From Fulvivirga ligni (GTDB taxonomy: Bacteria; Bacteroidota; Bacteroidia; Cytophagales; Cyclobacteriaceae), in NCBI RefSeq assembly GCF_021389935.1, contig NZ_CP089979.1, forward strand, positions 1,035,001 to 1,099,000: a stretch of 64,000 bases of DNA, written 5' to 3'. Positions 25,856 to 34,651 of the stretch are shown in pieces. Numbering within the stretch: the stretch's first letter is position 1; each line of letters begins with the position of its first letter. The notes beneath the pieces were generated by a model that was not told the origin of the DNA, did not search any database, and worked only from the letters and a program-made list of their open reading frames with translations. The translations under genes and the position numbers were made by a program.

Positions 25856-27315
25856 TATTCTTTTCTTAAAGAGCTCGCAATGAGGTATTTGTAGTTATTA
25901 AACCTCTTCACTAAAATGTTTACAAACATGTTTCTGAGTAAAATTCCTATAAAGCCTATCAGGCCTATCATCAGAACCCCGATCAGAGGTATATTCAGTA
26001 GGTGGAAAGCAAGATAGATTAGTAAAGGCATGACCAAACAAGGTAAGATCAGTAAAAATTGGGCTGCACCCGTGCCTTCATAATTAAACATGCTCGATTT
26101 GGTAATATCAATCCGCTTAGGCTTTTTACCAGTAAAATATAAAATGAAAAATGAGTTTATACCCATATTAAATAACACCGCTATGATGTGAATAAGAATA
26201 ATTTTATATCCGAAATAGACATATGGCAGTGTCAGCGCAAAGCAAACCAAAGAGCCATAATCAAACAGTTTCATTTTACTTTCAACTATTTCTCTGTAAG
26301 TCAGATTTTTAGTGAGGAAGGTGTCGAAATATGAGCTTTCCCAGCTAAAGCTAAATTGGCCATAGTTAATCATAAAGCCTCCAGTCATAAATATGCCCAC
26401 GAAAATGAGCATCCCAAAGCCATCCATATATTCATCTTTTGTGTAAAAGAGTAGTCCGTAAAACATAAAGAAGAGTACTATGGTAATTAAGGATCGCGGT
26501 CTTTTATTTCTAAGGATCAGCTTAAGCTCCAATGAGATCAGCTGATCTTTGAACTCTGGATTAAAATTTAACCACCCCGGATTTTTGGTGCTGGTTTTGG
26601 CCTCATCAGGGTAGAATGAGTTTTTAAATCCAAAGAAATTCAGCAAGTAAAATCCTGCTAAAGTCACAATCAGAGCTGCAGGCAGCACAAATGAAGTGGT
26701 AGAATATTTTATAAATTCCCTTGATAAAGCTCGGAAATCGAAAAGCTGAAGCTTATCCAGGAAGAATATAGTTATAAGTGCACCAAGAAATATAAAGATG
26801 ATCCAGGGCTTGTTATAAAGGGCCTTTTTAAGGTATACAATCAGAAAGCTATTGATCAAAGAAAGCAGGTATATTGATATCATCCAGCTCATGGCCATAG
26901 CTGTGCCATATTCAGGTGTCACTTGCTTAAAGGTGAACGGCACCAAAAGGAAGAGTGGCATTATATTGAATAGGGTGAATACCGAACGGATCATTACATA
27001 ATGAATGATTTTCGATCTTTTAATCGGTAAAATGAGATAAGGCTGCACTTCCATTGCCGGTATGTCTTGCAAATAAAACCTCATGACCAATTCTGTCATG
27101 AAATAATAAAGCACCAGGCCGGCATATATGTCAATTACATTCTGATCGGGGAAGAATGATAACAGTATTTCATCCAGGAAAAAGCCTGCTACCAAGAGAT
27201 ACAGAACCATCAATATGATAAGAAAAAGAAGGATTGCACCCAGGGTTTTGTTCTTTCCCCATGATGGTGATCGCCTCATTTTCTTGGATTGATGGCTAAA
27301 AATCCATTTGAACAT
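25855..27315 (-). CDS. ABC transporter permease, DUF5687 type
   Basis: 486 residues with about 11-12 hydrophobic segments, starting after a basic N terminus (HQSKKMRRSPSWGKNKT). The pattern LLVAGFFLDEILLSFFPDQNVIDIYAGLVLYYFMTEL split over several helices and the motif FSWESSYFDTFLTKNLTYREIVESK match the Bacteroidota DUF5687 permeases found with a single ATPase. Likely an exporter; substrate unknown. First gene of the pair. Confidence 0.8.
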   Translation of the reverse strand: MFKWIFSHQSKKMRRSPSWGKNKTLGAILLFLIILMVLYLLVAGFFLDEILLSFFPDQNVIDIYAGLVLYYFMTELVMRFYLQDIPAMEVQPYLILPIKRSKIIHYVMIRSVFTLFNIMPLFLLVPFTFKQVTPEYGTAMAMSWMISIYLLSLINSFLIVYLKKALYNKPWIIFIFLGALITIFFLDKLQLFDFRALSREFIKYSTTSFVLPAALIVTLAGFYLLNFFGFKNSFYPDEAKTSTKNPGWLNFNPEFKDQLISLELKLILRNKRPRSLITIVLFFMFYGLLFYTKDEYMDGFGMLIFVGIFMTGGFMINYGQFSFSWESSYFDTFLTKNLTYREIVESKMKLFDYGSLVCFALTLPYVYFGYKIILIHIIAVLFNMGINSFFILYFTGKKPKRIDITKSSMFNYEGTGAAQFLLILPCLVMPLLIYLAFHLLNIPLIGVLMIGLIGFIGILLRNMFVNILVKRFNNYKYLIASSLRKE

Positions 27316-27408
27316 AAGTGTAAATTAGAGGGTTAAGCGTTAATTAAAGCCGATTGATTTTCAATAAAATAATTTTTAAACGTTATTTGAGATAGACTAA
27401 GCCAAATT

Positions 27409-28425
27409 ATGCATAAATATATTCTAATTGCAACTTTATCCTTACTAATCGGACAGATTAAGGCTCAAGATAAAAGGCCTATAATTGATATTCTAGATTC
27501 CCTTCAGTACACGGCTGATATGCCGAAAGACATCCTGAAAACCAAGTCGTTAGTGTTGGTAAGCGTACCTCCCAAAAGCACTAGCCCATATATTCGAGGA
27601 AACTGGCAGGCACTGGCAGAAGAAGCTCAGCCAGGCTTTAGCCGTGCCGGTTTAGATGCTGTAGTTTATTATCATGTAGAGGACATTTATAGTGGTAAAG
27701 AATCCTTCGATGCCTTTGCTGAGAACTTCAACAAAAGAGAGATCCCTAATGTGATATTTCTGATTCGTGAAAATGGCATCAACAAGATTATTCTTACAAA
27801 TATGCATGATGGTGCTACTTTGGTAAAAGCAGGCCAGCAAGCCTGGAAAACTGAAAATAAAGATCTGTCGGTGGCTATGAATAATCTGTACAAAGCTGCC
27901 GGAAATGCATCTCAAGCCAGAGAGAATTTATTAATTCCAGAGGTGCCTGAATTTGGTGAGATGCCAAGAGTAATCAAGGCCAGAAGAGGTGAATATTATG
28001 ATCTTAACTTTTCTTCTGAAAAACTGGCCATTCCCATATTCGCAGATACTTCAAAAATTAACCTTGTAATGGGCAACTACCCTTATAAGTATGGCTTAGT
28101 AGACCCTGAAATGGAAGAGAAAAAGATGCGGTCAGAGGGCTATCAGTATGTGCTATATTTTGTGCATTCTACCAGCAAATCTGTTAAGGAGATGTTAGAG
28201 TATCCTATTAAAGAGTCTGAGACCGCCTATATTTCTGAAGTAATCAAGGATGGTGAGTCTAAGGTGACTTCTAATAATATAAATACACCGGTTTATAAGT
28301 TTTATATCAAGCACATTTATTCTGGAAATATATTTTTGGGTAAAAGATGGGATGCGGCACCTAAATGGGAGGATGCGCTTAACAACTACATAGACAACCT
28401 CAAAAACGAATTAGTTAGAAACTAA
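27409..28425 (+). CDS. hypothetical exported protein
   Basis: No family recognised; 338 residues. A signal peptide (about 1-19, ending IKAQ) precedes a soluble protein. A first part (about 20-160) alternates helices and strands in a way that resembles a Rossmann or TIR-like layering (SLVLVSVPP, DAVVYYHVEDIY, PNVIFLIRENGI), but no active-site motif is visible. The second part (about 215-335) contains a thioredoxin-poor helical end (WEDALNNYIDNLKNELVRN). Probably a periplasmic protein of Cytophagales. It precedes the M2 peptidase by 32 bases and may be cotranscribed. Confidence 0.6.
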   Translation: MHKYILIATLSLLIGQIKAQDKRPIIDILDSLQYTADMPKDILKTKSLVLVSVPPKSTSPYIRGNWQALAEEAQPGFSRAGLDAVVYYHVEDIYSGKESFDAFAENFNKREIPNVIFLIRENGINKIILTNMHDGATLVKAGQQAWKTENKDLSVAMNNLYKAAGNASQARENLLIPEVPEFGEMPRVIKARRGEYYDLNFSSEKLAIPIFADTSKINLVMGNYPYKYGLVDPEMEEKKMRSEGYQYVLYFVHSTSKSVKEMLEYPIKESETAYISEVIKDGESKVTSNNINTPVYKFYIKHIYSGNIFLGKRWDAAPKWEDALNNYIDNLKNELVRN

Positions 28426-28457
28426 CTATTCCTAAGCTACGGTAAAATTAGAAAGAG

Positions 28458-30281
28458 ATGAAGAAGATATTGATAGGAATACTTTGCCTGGCAGCGTTAA
28501 GCTATGGCTGTAAAAAGACCCCGGAAGAAAACCCTGCTATGGAGGCTGACGTACAGGCCTTTTTAGATGATTATACTAACGAATTTCTAAAGCTTTATTA
28601 TGCCTCCTCCAAGGCGGAATGGGCCTCTAACACTCATATTGTGGATGGAGATACTACCAATGCTTATGAAACAAGAATGGCCAATGAAGCCTTTGCAGAT
28701 TTTACTGGAAGTGAGGAGGTTATTAATAAAACCAAGGAGTTTTTAAAGCATAAAAATGAACTGGACACACAGCAAGTAAAGCAGCTGGAAGCGATTTTAT
28801 ATAGTGCTGCTAATAACCCAGCCACTGTACAGGATGTGGTGAAAAAGAGAATTAAAGCAGAAACCATTCAAACGGAAAAATTATTCGGTTTTGATTTTAA
28901 GATTGGACCAAAGTCCGTTTCTACTAACGAGATAGACAACATCTTAAAAGACCAGAAGGATTTAATTCTACGTGAGGCGGCCTGGGATGCAAGTAAAGAA
29001 GTAGGCAAGAACCTAAAAGGTGGCCTCGACACACTACGGGCCCTTAGAAATGAGACCGTTCGGGCCTTAGGCTATGATGATTATTTCTCTTACCAGGTTT
29101 CAGACTACAATATGGGTGTAGATGAAATGATGGCGCTTAACCGTAAGCTGGTGGAGGATGTGTGGCCATTATATAGAGAGCTACACACATATGTGCGTTA
29201 TGAGCTGGCTGAGCAGTATGAGGTTTCTGTGGTACCAGAAATGATTCCTGCACACTGGCTACCCAATCGCTGGGGTCAGGATTGGTCAGGCATTATCAAT
29301 GTAGAAGGCATCAACCTGGATAAAGCATTAGAAGAGAAAGGTTCAGAATGGCTGGTTAAACAGGCCGAGCGATTTTATGTAAGCTTGGGTTTCGAGAATT
29401 TACCACAAACTTTCTATGAGCGTTCCAGCCTATATCCGGCTCCTGAAGGTGCTGACTATAAGAAGAATAACCATGCCTCTGCCTGGCATATGGATTTAAA
29501 GAAGGACGTAAGGAGCCTGATGAGTGTAATACCGAACGCCGAATGGTATGAAACCACACACCACGAGTTGGGGCATATTTATTATTATATTTCATACTCT
29601 ACACCAGAAGTACCACCATTGCTGAGAGGAGGTGCCAACAGAGCTTTTCACGAAGCCATCGGTAGTATGATGGGGCTGGCTGCTATGCAAAAGCCATTCT
29701 TAAGTAATCTGGAGCTCATCCCGGCTAATGTGAAAACTGATGAAACAAAGGCCTTATTAAAGGAGGCTTTGCATTACATTGTGTTTATCCCTTTTTCAGC
29801 AGGAGTTATGACTCATTTTGAGCATGATTTATATTCTAAACAGCTGCCTATCGATGAATTTAATCAGAAATGGTGGGAGTATAAGAAAACTTTTCAGGGC
29901 ATAGTGGCTCCCACTCCAAGAGGGGAGGAATATGCTGATGCTACTTCAAAAACGCATATTAATAATGATGCGGCGCAGTATTATGATTATGCATTGTCCT
30001 ACGCCTTACTATTCCAGATTCATAATCATATTGCGAAAGAGATTTTGCATCAAGACCCTAGAGCAACTAACTATTTTGGTAGTAAAGAAACAGGGGCCTT
30101 CCTTCATAATATTTTAAAGCAGGGAGCTACTGAAGACTGGCGCAAATTATTAAAAGAAGCTACTGGCGAGGACATTAATGCTAAAGCCATGTTAGAATAT
30201 TTTGAGCCCCTTATGGACTACCTTAAAAAAGAAAATGAAGGCCGGGAATATACACTTCCAGTGAGGCCGATTTTTAATTAA
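28458..30281 (+). CDS. M2 family peptidyl-dipeptidase (ACE-like), lipoprotein
   Basis: 607 residues. The signal peptide ends in lipobox LSYGC, so it is lipid-anchored outside the inner membrane. The zinc site is H369-E370-x-x-H373 within THHELGHIYYYISY, and Glu399 in FHEAIGSMM is the third ligand, two residues further than in mammalian ACE. The surrounding pattern (DQ/HLPAHWLPNRWGQDW, DFNQKWWEYKKTFQGI) matches the family along its length. Members release C-terminal dipeptides from peptides. It is followed immediately by the LRR gene. Confidence 0.93.
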   Translation: MKKILIGILCLAALSYGCKKTPEENPAMEADVQAFLDDYTNEFLKLYYASSKAEWASNTHIVDGDTTNAYETRMANEAFADFTGSEEVINKTKEFLKHKNELDTQQVKQLEAILYSAANNPATVQDVVKKRIKAETIQTEKLFGFDFKIGPKSVSTNEIDNILKDQKDLILREAAWDASKEVGKNLKGGLDTLRALRNETVRALGYDDYFSYQVSDYNMGVDEMMALNRKLVEDVWPLYRELHTYVRYELAEQYEVSVVPEMIPAHWLPNRWGQDWSGIINVEGINLDKALEEKGSEWLVKQAERFYVSLGFENLPQTFYERSSLYPAPEGADYKKNNHASAWHMDLKKDVRSLMSVIPNAEWYETTHHELGHIYYYISYSTPEVPPLLRGGANRAFHEAIGSMMGLAAMQKPFLSNLELIPANVKTDETKALLKEALHYIVFIPFSAGVMTHFEHDLYSKQLPIDEFNQKWWEYKKTFQGIVAPTPRGEEYADATSKTHINNDAAQYYDYALSYALLFQIHNHIAKEILHQDPRATNYFGSKETGAFLHNILKQGATEDWRKLLKEATGEDINAKAMLEYFEPLMDYLKKENEGREYTLPVRPIFN

Positions 30282-30833
30282 ATGGTGGGTGTTCGAATAG
30301 TTCTAATTCTTATTTGTCAGTTCATGCAAAACCGAAATGCCATTGATTTGAATTATACTTCGGATGAAGAACTTTTAAGACAGATTAGTGAAGCAAGGGA
30401 CCATTTAGAATCTCTCAAAATATATATTAGGGATAATGCAAATACCTGGGTAGTTTATCCGAGGACTCCTAAGGCTCAGCAAATGCCTTCGTTTACCATA
30501 AAGAGGCCAATTGATAGGTTACCAGCTTTAGGTGAACTCCCAAAACTCAAGAGTCTGGATATATCCTTTCTTGGTCTCAAATCTCTTCCAGATGACCTGA
30601 ATCAGTACGCTACGCTAGAGGAATTAAATATAAGTTTTAATAGCTTCAAGTTTTCTGATGTACTAAATAATTTAATGATGCTAAAAGGATTGAAAACGAT
30701 CAAAGCTTACGGTATTATGACGAACCAGGATGAAGTCCGATTATTAATACAAAAAAATCCTGAGTTAAAAGTATATTATACTCAGGCGCAGTTTTTGGCA
30801 GAAGTGGAAGAGCTCAAGCGAATGAAGAATTAA
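30282..30833 (+). CDS. leucine-rich repeat protein
   Basis: 183 residues. A helical part (about 15-65) is followed by about four LRR units (LGELPKLKSLDISFLGLKSL, LNQYATLEELNISFNSFKFS) in about 75-150 and a charged helical tail. The ATG directly follows the TAA of the M2 gene; an in-frame ATG at 30324 is an alternative start and would remove a weak hydrophobic N terminus. No signal peptide is convincing, so it may be cytoplasmic. A very strong hairpin terminator follows. Confidence 0.75.
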   Translation: MVGVRIVLILICQFMQNRNAIDLNYTSDEELLRQISEARDHLESLKIYIRDNANTWVVYPRTPKAQQMPSFTIKRPIDRLPALGELPKLKSLDISFLGLKSLPDDLNQYATLEELNISFNSFKFSDVLNNLMMLKGLKTIKAYGIMTNQDEVRLLIQKNPELKVYYTQAQFLAEVEELKRMKN

Positions 30834-30855
30834 AATTCACCTCTTTACATAACAA

Positions 30856-30906
30856 AAAATAACCCTCATAAATATCTGATATTCAGATATTTATGAGGGT
30901 TATTTT
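30856..30906 (+). terminator. long perfect terminator hairpin after the LRR gene
   Basis: A 24-base-pair perfect stem (30856-30879 with 30883-30906) and a 3-base loop, core AACCCTCATAAATATCTGA, followed by TATTTTT. It begins 23 bases after the LRR stop. Longer than needed for a normal Rho-independent terminator. Confidence 0.85.
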
Positions 30907-31035
30907 ATTTTTGGCACGCCTATTGATTATTACCTATCAAGAGTTATTAACTGACGTCACTTTATAACTTCTTTGGTTCATGAGACTATTTAATTAGAGG
31001 GTTTCATGTAGATGTTAAATCTAAATTATACGGAC

Positions 31036-31704
31036 ATGAAGAAGGCAACTTTACTTTTGATATTTGCAGTATTAGCAATGAGCAGTAGTATGGCAGCAGA
31101 GAAAGCCGCCGCTACTTTTAGAACCGCTAAAGGTGAAAAAATACAGGTGATCATTAACAATAAAGTGATTAATCATCAGCCCAAGAAAATAGTTAAAGTT
31201 CAAGGTGGTGGAGGTCTGCTTGATGTTAAAATTAAGGTTTATAAACCTAATAAAACCATCACTTTCAGAGACCATTTAGATATAACTCCAGGGTTTAAAA
31301 GCGACTTTACCGTGGTTAAGCTAGGATCGAAGAATGCAGCTATTGAGAAGACAGGTATTACTAGAATGTATAATAACCACTATCGTAGACCGGAGAGCAT
31401 TTACAATAGAAGATATTATTCTATAGTAAGTGAAAGTGATATGAATACGCTGATGAACAGAATGAATCGTGCTTATACAGATCAGTCTAGGCTGTTAGTA
31501 GCAAGAAACGGTATTGGTGATAAGAAGATAACTACTTATGATGTGAATGAGATATTGGCATCATTAGAATACGAAGATTCTAAACTCAAATTTGCCAAGT
31601 GGGCTTATAAGAGAACTTTAGATCAAAAGCAATATGAAGATATCTATGGTGCTTTTCAGTATAGAACCAGCATCATGGAGTTGGATAGGTTTATTTATGG
31701 TTAG
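31036..31704 (+). CDS. DUF4476 exported protein
   Basis: 222 residues from the ATG at 31036, giving a signal peptide ending SSSMAA. The N-terminal part is beta-rich with a Lys-rich strand set (VIINNKVINHQPKKIVKVQGGGG). The C-terminal 90 residues fit DUF4476: DMNTLMNRMNRAY, ITTYDVNEILASLEYEDSKLKFAKWAYKR, DIYGAFQYRTSIMELDRFI. Function of the family is unknown. It stands alone between two terminator hairpins. Confidence 0.8.
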   Translation: MKKATLLLIFAVLAMSSSMAAEKAAATFRTAKGEKIQVIINNKVINHQPKKIVKVQGGGGLLDVKIKVYKPNKTITFRDHLDITPGFKSDFTVVKLGSKNAAIEKTGITRMYNNHYRRPESIYNRRYYSIVSESDMNTLMNRMNRAYTDQSRLLVARNGIGDKKITTYDVNEILASLEYEDSKLKFAKWAYKRTLDQKQYEDIYGAFQYRTSIMELDRFIYG

Positions 31705-31719
31705 TTAATGTGTTGTGTA

Positions 31720-31745
31720 GCTGCCTCGCCCCCGTGCGAGGCAGC
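31720..31745. terminator. terminator between convergent genes
   Basis: Stem GCTGCCTCGC / GCGAGGCAGC (10 base pairs, perfect) with loop CCCCGT and a following ACATTTTAT. Located 16 bases after the DUF4476 stop and before the stop of the converging minus-strand gene. Confidence 0.75.
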
Positions 31746-31765
31746 ACATTTTATAAACAACTCTA

Positions 31766-32239
31766 CTAACAATGATCAATACTAGCGCTGCCTGCACCCT
31801 CACCACACACCTTCTCGCGTGTCTTTTCCAAATCTATGGCAGAATAACCGCTAGTACTTTTAAAATCCTTCATACTGTAAACAGAGTTTACAGAAAAGTT
31901 ATAGTTACTGTATGTTCTATTAGTTTTTGAAACATCTACTTTCAGAGTTTCATCACACCCGGGAGCCCAATCTCCGTTGCTGATCAATTCTATCTCGTGA
32001 GATCCCGGTTCTATTTCTAACTTATACGTTCCGTTGTTATCAGTATACACCTTCTTGTCTCCTATTTCCAGGGCCATCCCTGGCAAAATCTTCTCCCCCA
32101 CATCGTAGATACAGTTATCATTAGCATCTACATATACTACACCTGTAATCATGGTTGTTTCAGGTTCCGTAGCATTTTCTACTGCAAATAGATTGATTGA
32201 AGTACTGAGGATTGCTGCTGTTAGTAATAATTTTTTCAT
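31766..32239 (-). CDS. exported protein with SdrD/Cna-B-like domain
   Basis: 157 residues from the ATG at 32239; signal peptide about 1-20. Residues about 33-115 form a carboxypeptidase-regulatory/SdrD-B-like beta domain: TGVVYVDANDNCIYDVGEKILPG and VYTDNNGTYKLEIEPGSHEIEL. Two Cys in the first loop plus others downstream may form disulfides. The Asp-rich loop could bind calcium. The C-terminal tail (KVCGEGAGSASIDHC) is unusual in ending with Cys. Role unknown. Confidence 0.65.
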   Translation of the reverse strand: MKKLLLTAAILSTSINLFAVENATEPETTMITGVVYVDANDNCIYDVGEKILPGMALEIGDKKVYTDNNGTYKLEIEPGSHEIELISNGDWAPGCDETLKVDVSKTNRTYSNYNFSVNSVYSMKDFKSTSGYSAIDLEKTREKVCGEGAGSASIDHC

Positions 32240-32280
32240 GATTAACATTTTCTATGTATTATCACGATATGTGCCTATTT

Positions 32281-32316
32281 TAAAATCATTTGATTATCAG
32301 TGAGTTAATGATTTTA
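32281..32316. repeat. inverted repeat upstream of the SdrD/Cna-B-like gene
   Basis: TAAAATCATT and AATGATTTTA, perfect 10-base arms with a 16-base spacer, 42-77 bases upstream of the ATG at 32239. It may be an operator or a weak AT-rich terminator of the App1 gene; the sequence does not decide. The rest of the 222-base gap shows nothing clear. Confidence 0.4.
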
Positions 32317-32470
32317 GGAGCTTCCAATTTTTCCAAATTACTACTTTTCAGTCCTAATTCTGGAAATTAGATTTAGGTAGGTTTTGTCGAAAAAGTGAAT
32401 AAAATTCAATTATTGTCAAGGCGAAAAGAGAGATGATACTAGCTAAACCGTTAGTGCAGTAAAATGATGG

Positions 32471-33574
32471 TTACTTATTTTCGGCCTCCACTATTTGACC
32501 TACTAAACTTTCTGCTTTACCCCTTTGCTCTTGGGTCTCTTGCTGCACCATGGTAAGCTCGTTTTCCGTAATGTACTGATTTTCAAAGGCATGTTTCGCG
32601 GCAGCGGCTGTATCTTCTACTAAAAGCATTTCTACTCCATGCTGTTTTAAGCCTTCAGCCATGGCTAGCACTTTCTTTTCTTTCCTTGATTTGGAAACAT
32701 CTCTGATATAAATGGCCTTTACTCTTCCAGGAAATTCTTCACATATTTTAGTGTATAGCTCACTGTCCCGCTGGCCACTGTCTCCTATAAGGATGAAGGG
32801 CAGGTCAGAATATACTTCGAAGAGGTGCCTTATTTTTTCGAGCTTGTGATTATGAGTGCCACCCCCGGATTTCACTAATTTCCAAAGGCTTGTTTTTAGC
32901 TCCTGAAGTAAAAATGGACCTTTAGGTATATTTCTCACTTCGCAAAAGTCTTCCAGGAAGTCATATAAATTCCACTCACTGCTGCTTACGTAAAAAATCG
33001 GGTTTCTAATATTGTCTACTCCCGTATTTAAGGCGTCGTAAAATGCGGCTACACCAGTGAAAGGTAATCTCGTTTTTGAGTTTTTAGTAAGGATAAGCCT
33101 AAGTTTTCTCAGTGTTTGGGTAGCGTGAGATATTAATATGGTGTCATCCACATCAGAAATAATTCCAAATGCAGATTGTGGCTCTTGAATATATACCTCT
33201 CCTTCTGTTTCTATTTCTTTTTGCTCATCTACAATTTTATCTAACACTTTATAGAAGATGCACTGCCAGCCAGTCTGTGTGGTTGGCTCAGAAAATTCAA
33301 AAGTGGTTTCGAAAAGGCCGTTGGCATCAGTAGTCACTATTTTTTCTTTGCCGAACAGCTGAATGCTTACCCTTACATCTGGAATGGCCTCACTGAGATA
33401 GCGGCTGATCATAGCCCTGAAGTTCTTTCGCTTTCTATCTTCTTTGTTAGACTCGTAAAGGATTCTATCATCCAATACATGGCCTCTTATGAAAACCTGG
33501 GAAGGAGTACCATAGCCACGGTAGGGAATGATGGTAGGTGGAGATAGTACACCTAGCCATTTCTTTATCCTCAA
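32471..33574 (-). CDS. App1-like phosphatidate phosphatase (DUF2183)
   Basis: 367 residues. After an N-terminal domain (about 20-140) it contains the HAD-type catalytic start GIISDVDDTILISHATQTL, then FYVSSSEWNLYDFLEDFC, LLQELKTSLWKL and FILIGDSGQRDSELY, the App1 pattern. In yeast App1 dephosphorylates phosphatidic acid to diacylglycerol. The start is a TTG at 33574; no ATG exists in frame before a stop codon about 75 bases upstream, though ATT/ATC codons within that stretch are possible. It is divergent from a diacylglycerol kinase gene. Confidence 0.85.
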   Translation of the reverse strand: MRIKKWLGVLSPPTIIPYRGYGTPSQVFIRGHVLDDRILYESNKEDRKRKNFRAMISRYLSEAIPDVRVSIQLFGKEKIVTTDANGLFETTFEFSEPTTQTGWQCIFYKVLDKIVDEQKEIETEGEVYIQEPQSAFGIISDVDDTILISHATQTLRKLRLILTKNSKTRLPFTGVAAFYDALNTGVDNIRNPIFYVSSSEWNLYDFLEDFCEVRNIPKGPFLLQELKTSLWKLVKSGGGTHNHKLEKIRHLFEVYSDLPFILIGDSGQRDSELYTKICEEFPGRVKAIYIRDVSKSRKEKKVLAMAEGLKQHGVEMLLVEDTAAAAKHAFENQYITENELTMVQQETQEQRGKAESLVGQIVEAENK

Positions 33575-33669
33575 TGAGAGCTTCTTTACCGGTTTTCGTA
33601 TGAATTTTTTAATAGTATTTTCTTTTCCTTCATAACCATTTCTGATTGCCTAATGTTATCAGATCACGT

Positions 33670-34548
33670 ATGAATCACCTTTTGTTTGTAATTAATCCAA
33701 TATCCGGTGGCATAGATAAATCGGATCTGTATAGTCAAATAGATACCTGCTGCTCACAGAGAAGTGTTCAATTTTCTATTCTCGAAACAAAGGGTGAAAA
33801 TGATCAAAAACGCATAAAAAAGGCAATTGAAGAAAAAAAGCCAGATACGGTAGTCGCCTGCGGGGGTGATGGTACTATTAATCTTGTGGCCCAGGTTTTA
33901 TTGGGAAATAAAGACTTAAAGTTGGGAATTATGCCTCTTGGGTCTGCCAATGGATTAGCCACTGAGTTGGGTATTCCAGAAGATACCGTCGCAGCCATTG
34001 ATATTATCATTGGTCAGAAAACCATAGATATGGATGTGCTTAGGGTGAATGACGACCATTTATCGTTACATCTCAGCGACATAGGCTTCAATGCTACCCT
34101 TATAAAAAGGTTTGAGGCTAGTGGTTCCAGAGGAAAAATGGCCTATGCCCGCCACTTTTTTACCACCTTATTTAAAAAGAAGCCCAGGAAATATCATTTT
34201 GATTTTGGCTATACCAAATTCAATCAGCGTGCGGAAATGGTGGTTTTTGCTAATGCCACTAAATATGGTACCGGAGCCGTGGTGAACCCTGAAGGTCAAC
34301 TTGATGACGGAAAATTTGAGGTATGCATATTCAAGCCGTACCCATGGTATGCTATCTTTAGTTTGGCTTATCGTTTTTTCACCGGAAAAATGAAAAACTC
34401 CAGGTATGTAGATATTCTAACGGCCGAAGAACTGCATTTGTCCACCCGCCAGGAAGATACTTTGCAGATTGATGGGGAAGATCTGGGCGACTTTAAAAAG
34501 GTACATGTAAAGATAGAGCCGGCTCAGCTCAAAGTAATCAAGCCTTGA
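33670..34548 (+). CDS. diacylglycerol / lipid kinase (YegS/DagK family)
   Basis: 292 residues. The catalytic domain has LLFVINPISGGIDK at the N terminus, CGGDGTINLVAQVLL (the GGDGT nucleotide loop), and GIMPLGSANGLATELGI. The C-terminal beta domain ends DDGKFEVCIFKPYP and LQIDGEDLGDFKKV. It phosphorylates diacylglycerol or a related lipid using ATP. The ATG at 33670 follows a short in-frame TTG-led stretch that is not needed. It faces away from the App1 gene whose product would reverse the reaction. Confidence 0.9.
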   Translation: MNHLLFVINPISGGIDKSDLYSQIDTCCSQRSVQFSILETKGENDQKRIKKAIEEKKPDTVVACGGDGTINLVAQVLLGNKDLKLGIMPLGSANGLATELGIPEDTVAAIDIIIGQKTIDMDVLRVNDDHLSLHLSDIGFNATLIKRFEASGSRGKMAYARHFFTTLFKKKPRKYHFDFGYTKFNQRAEMVVFANATKYGTGAVVNPEGQLDDGKFEVCIFKPYPWYAIFSLAYRFFTGKMKNSRYVDILTAEELHLSTRQEDTLQIDGEDLGDFKKVHVKIEPAQLKVIKP

Positions 34549-34651
34549 GCTTACTTTGAATCTACCAAATAGCCAAGCATAGCCCCGCTCAAACATTACC
34601 ACATTTTTAATATGATTTGATTATCTATTTTAGAAATAGAAATCAATGACT

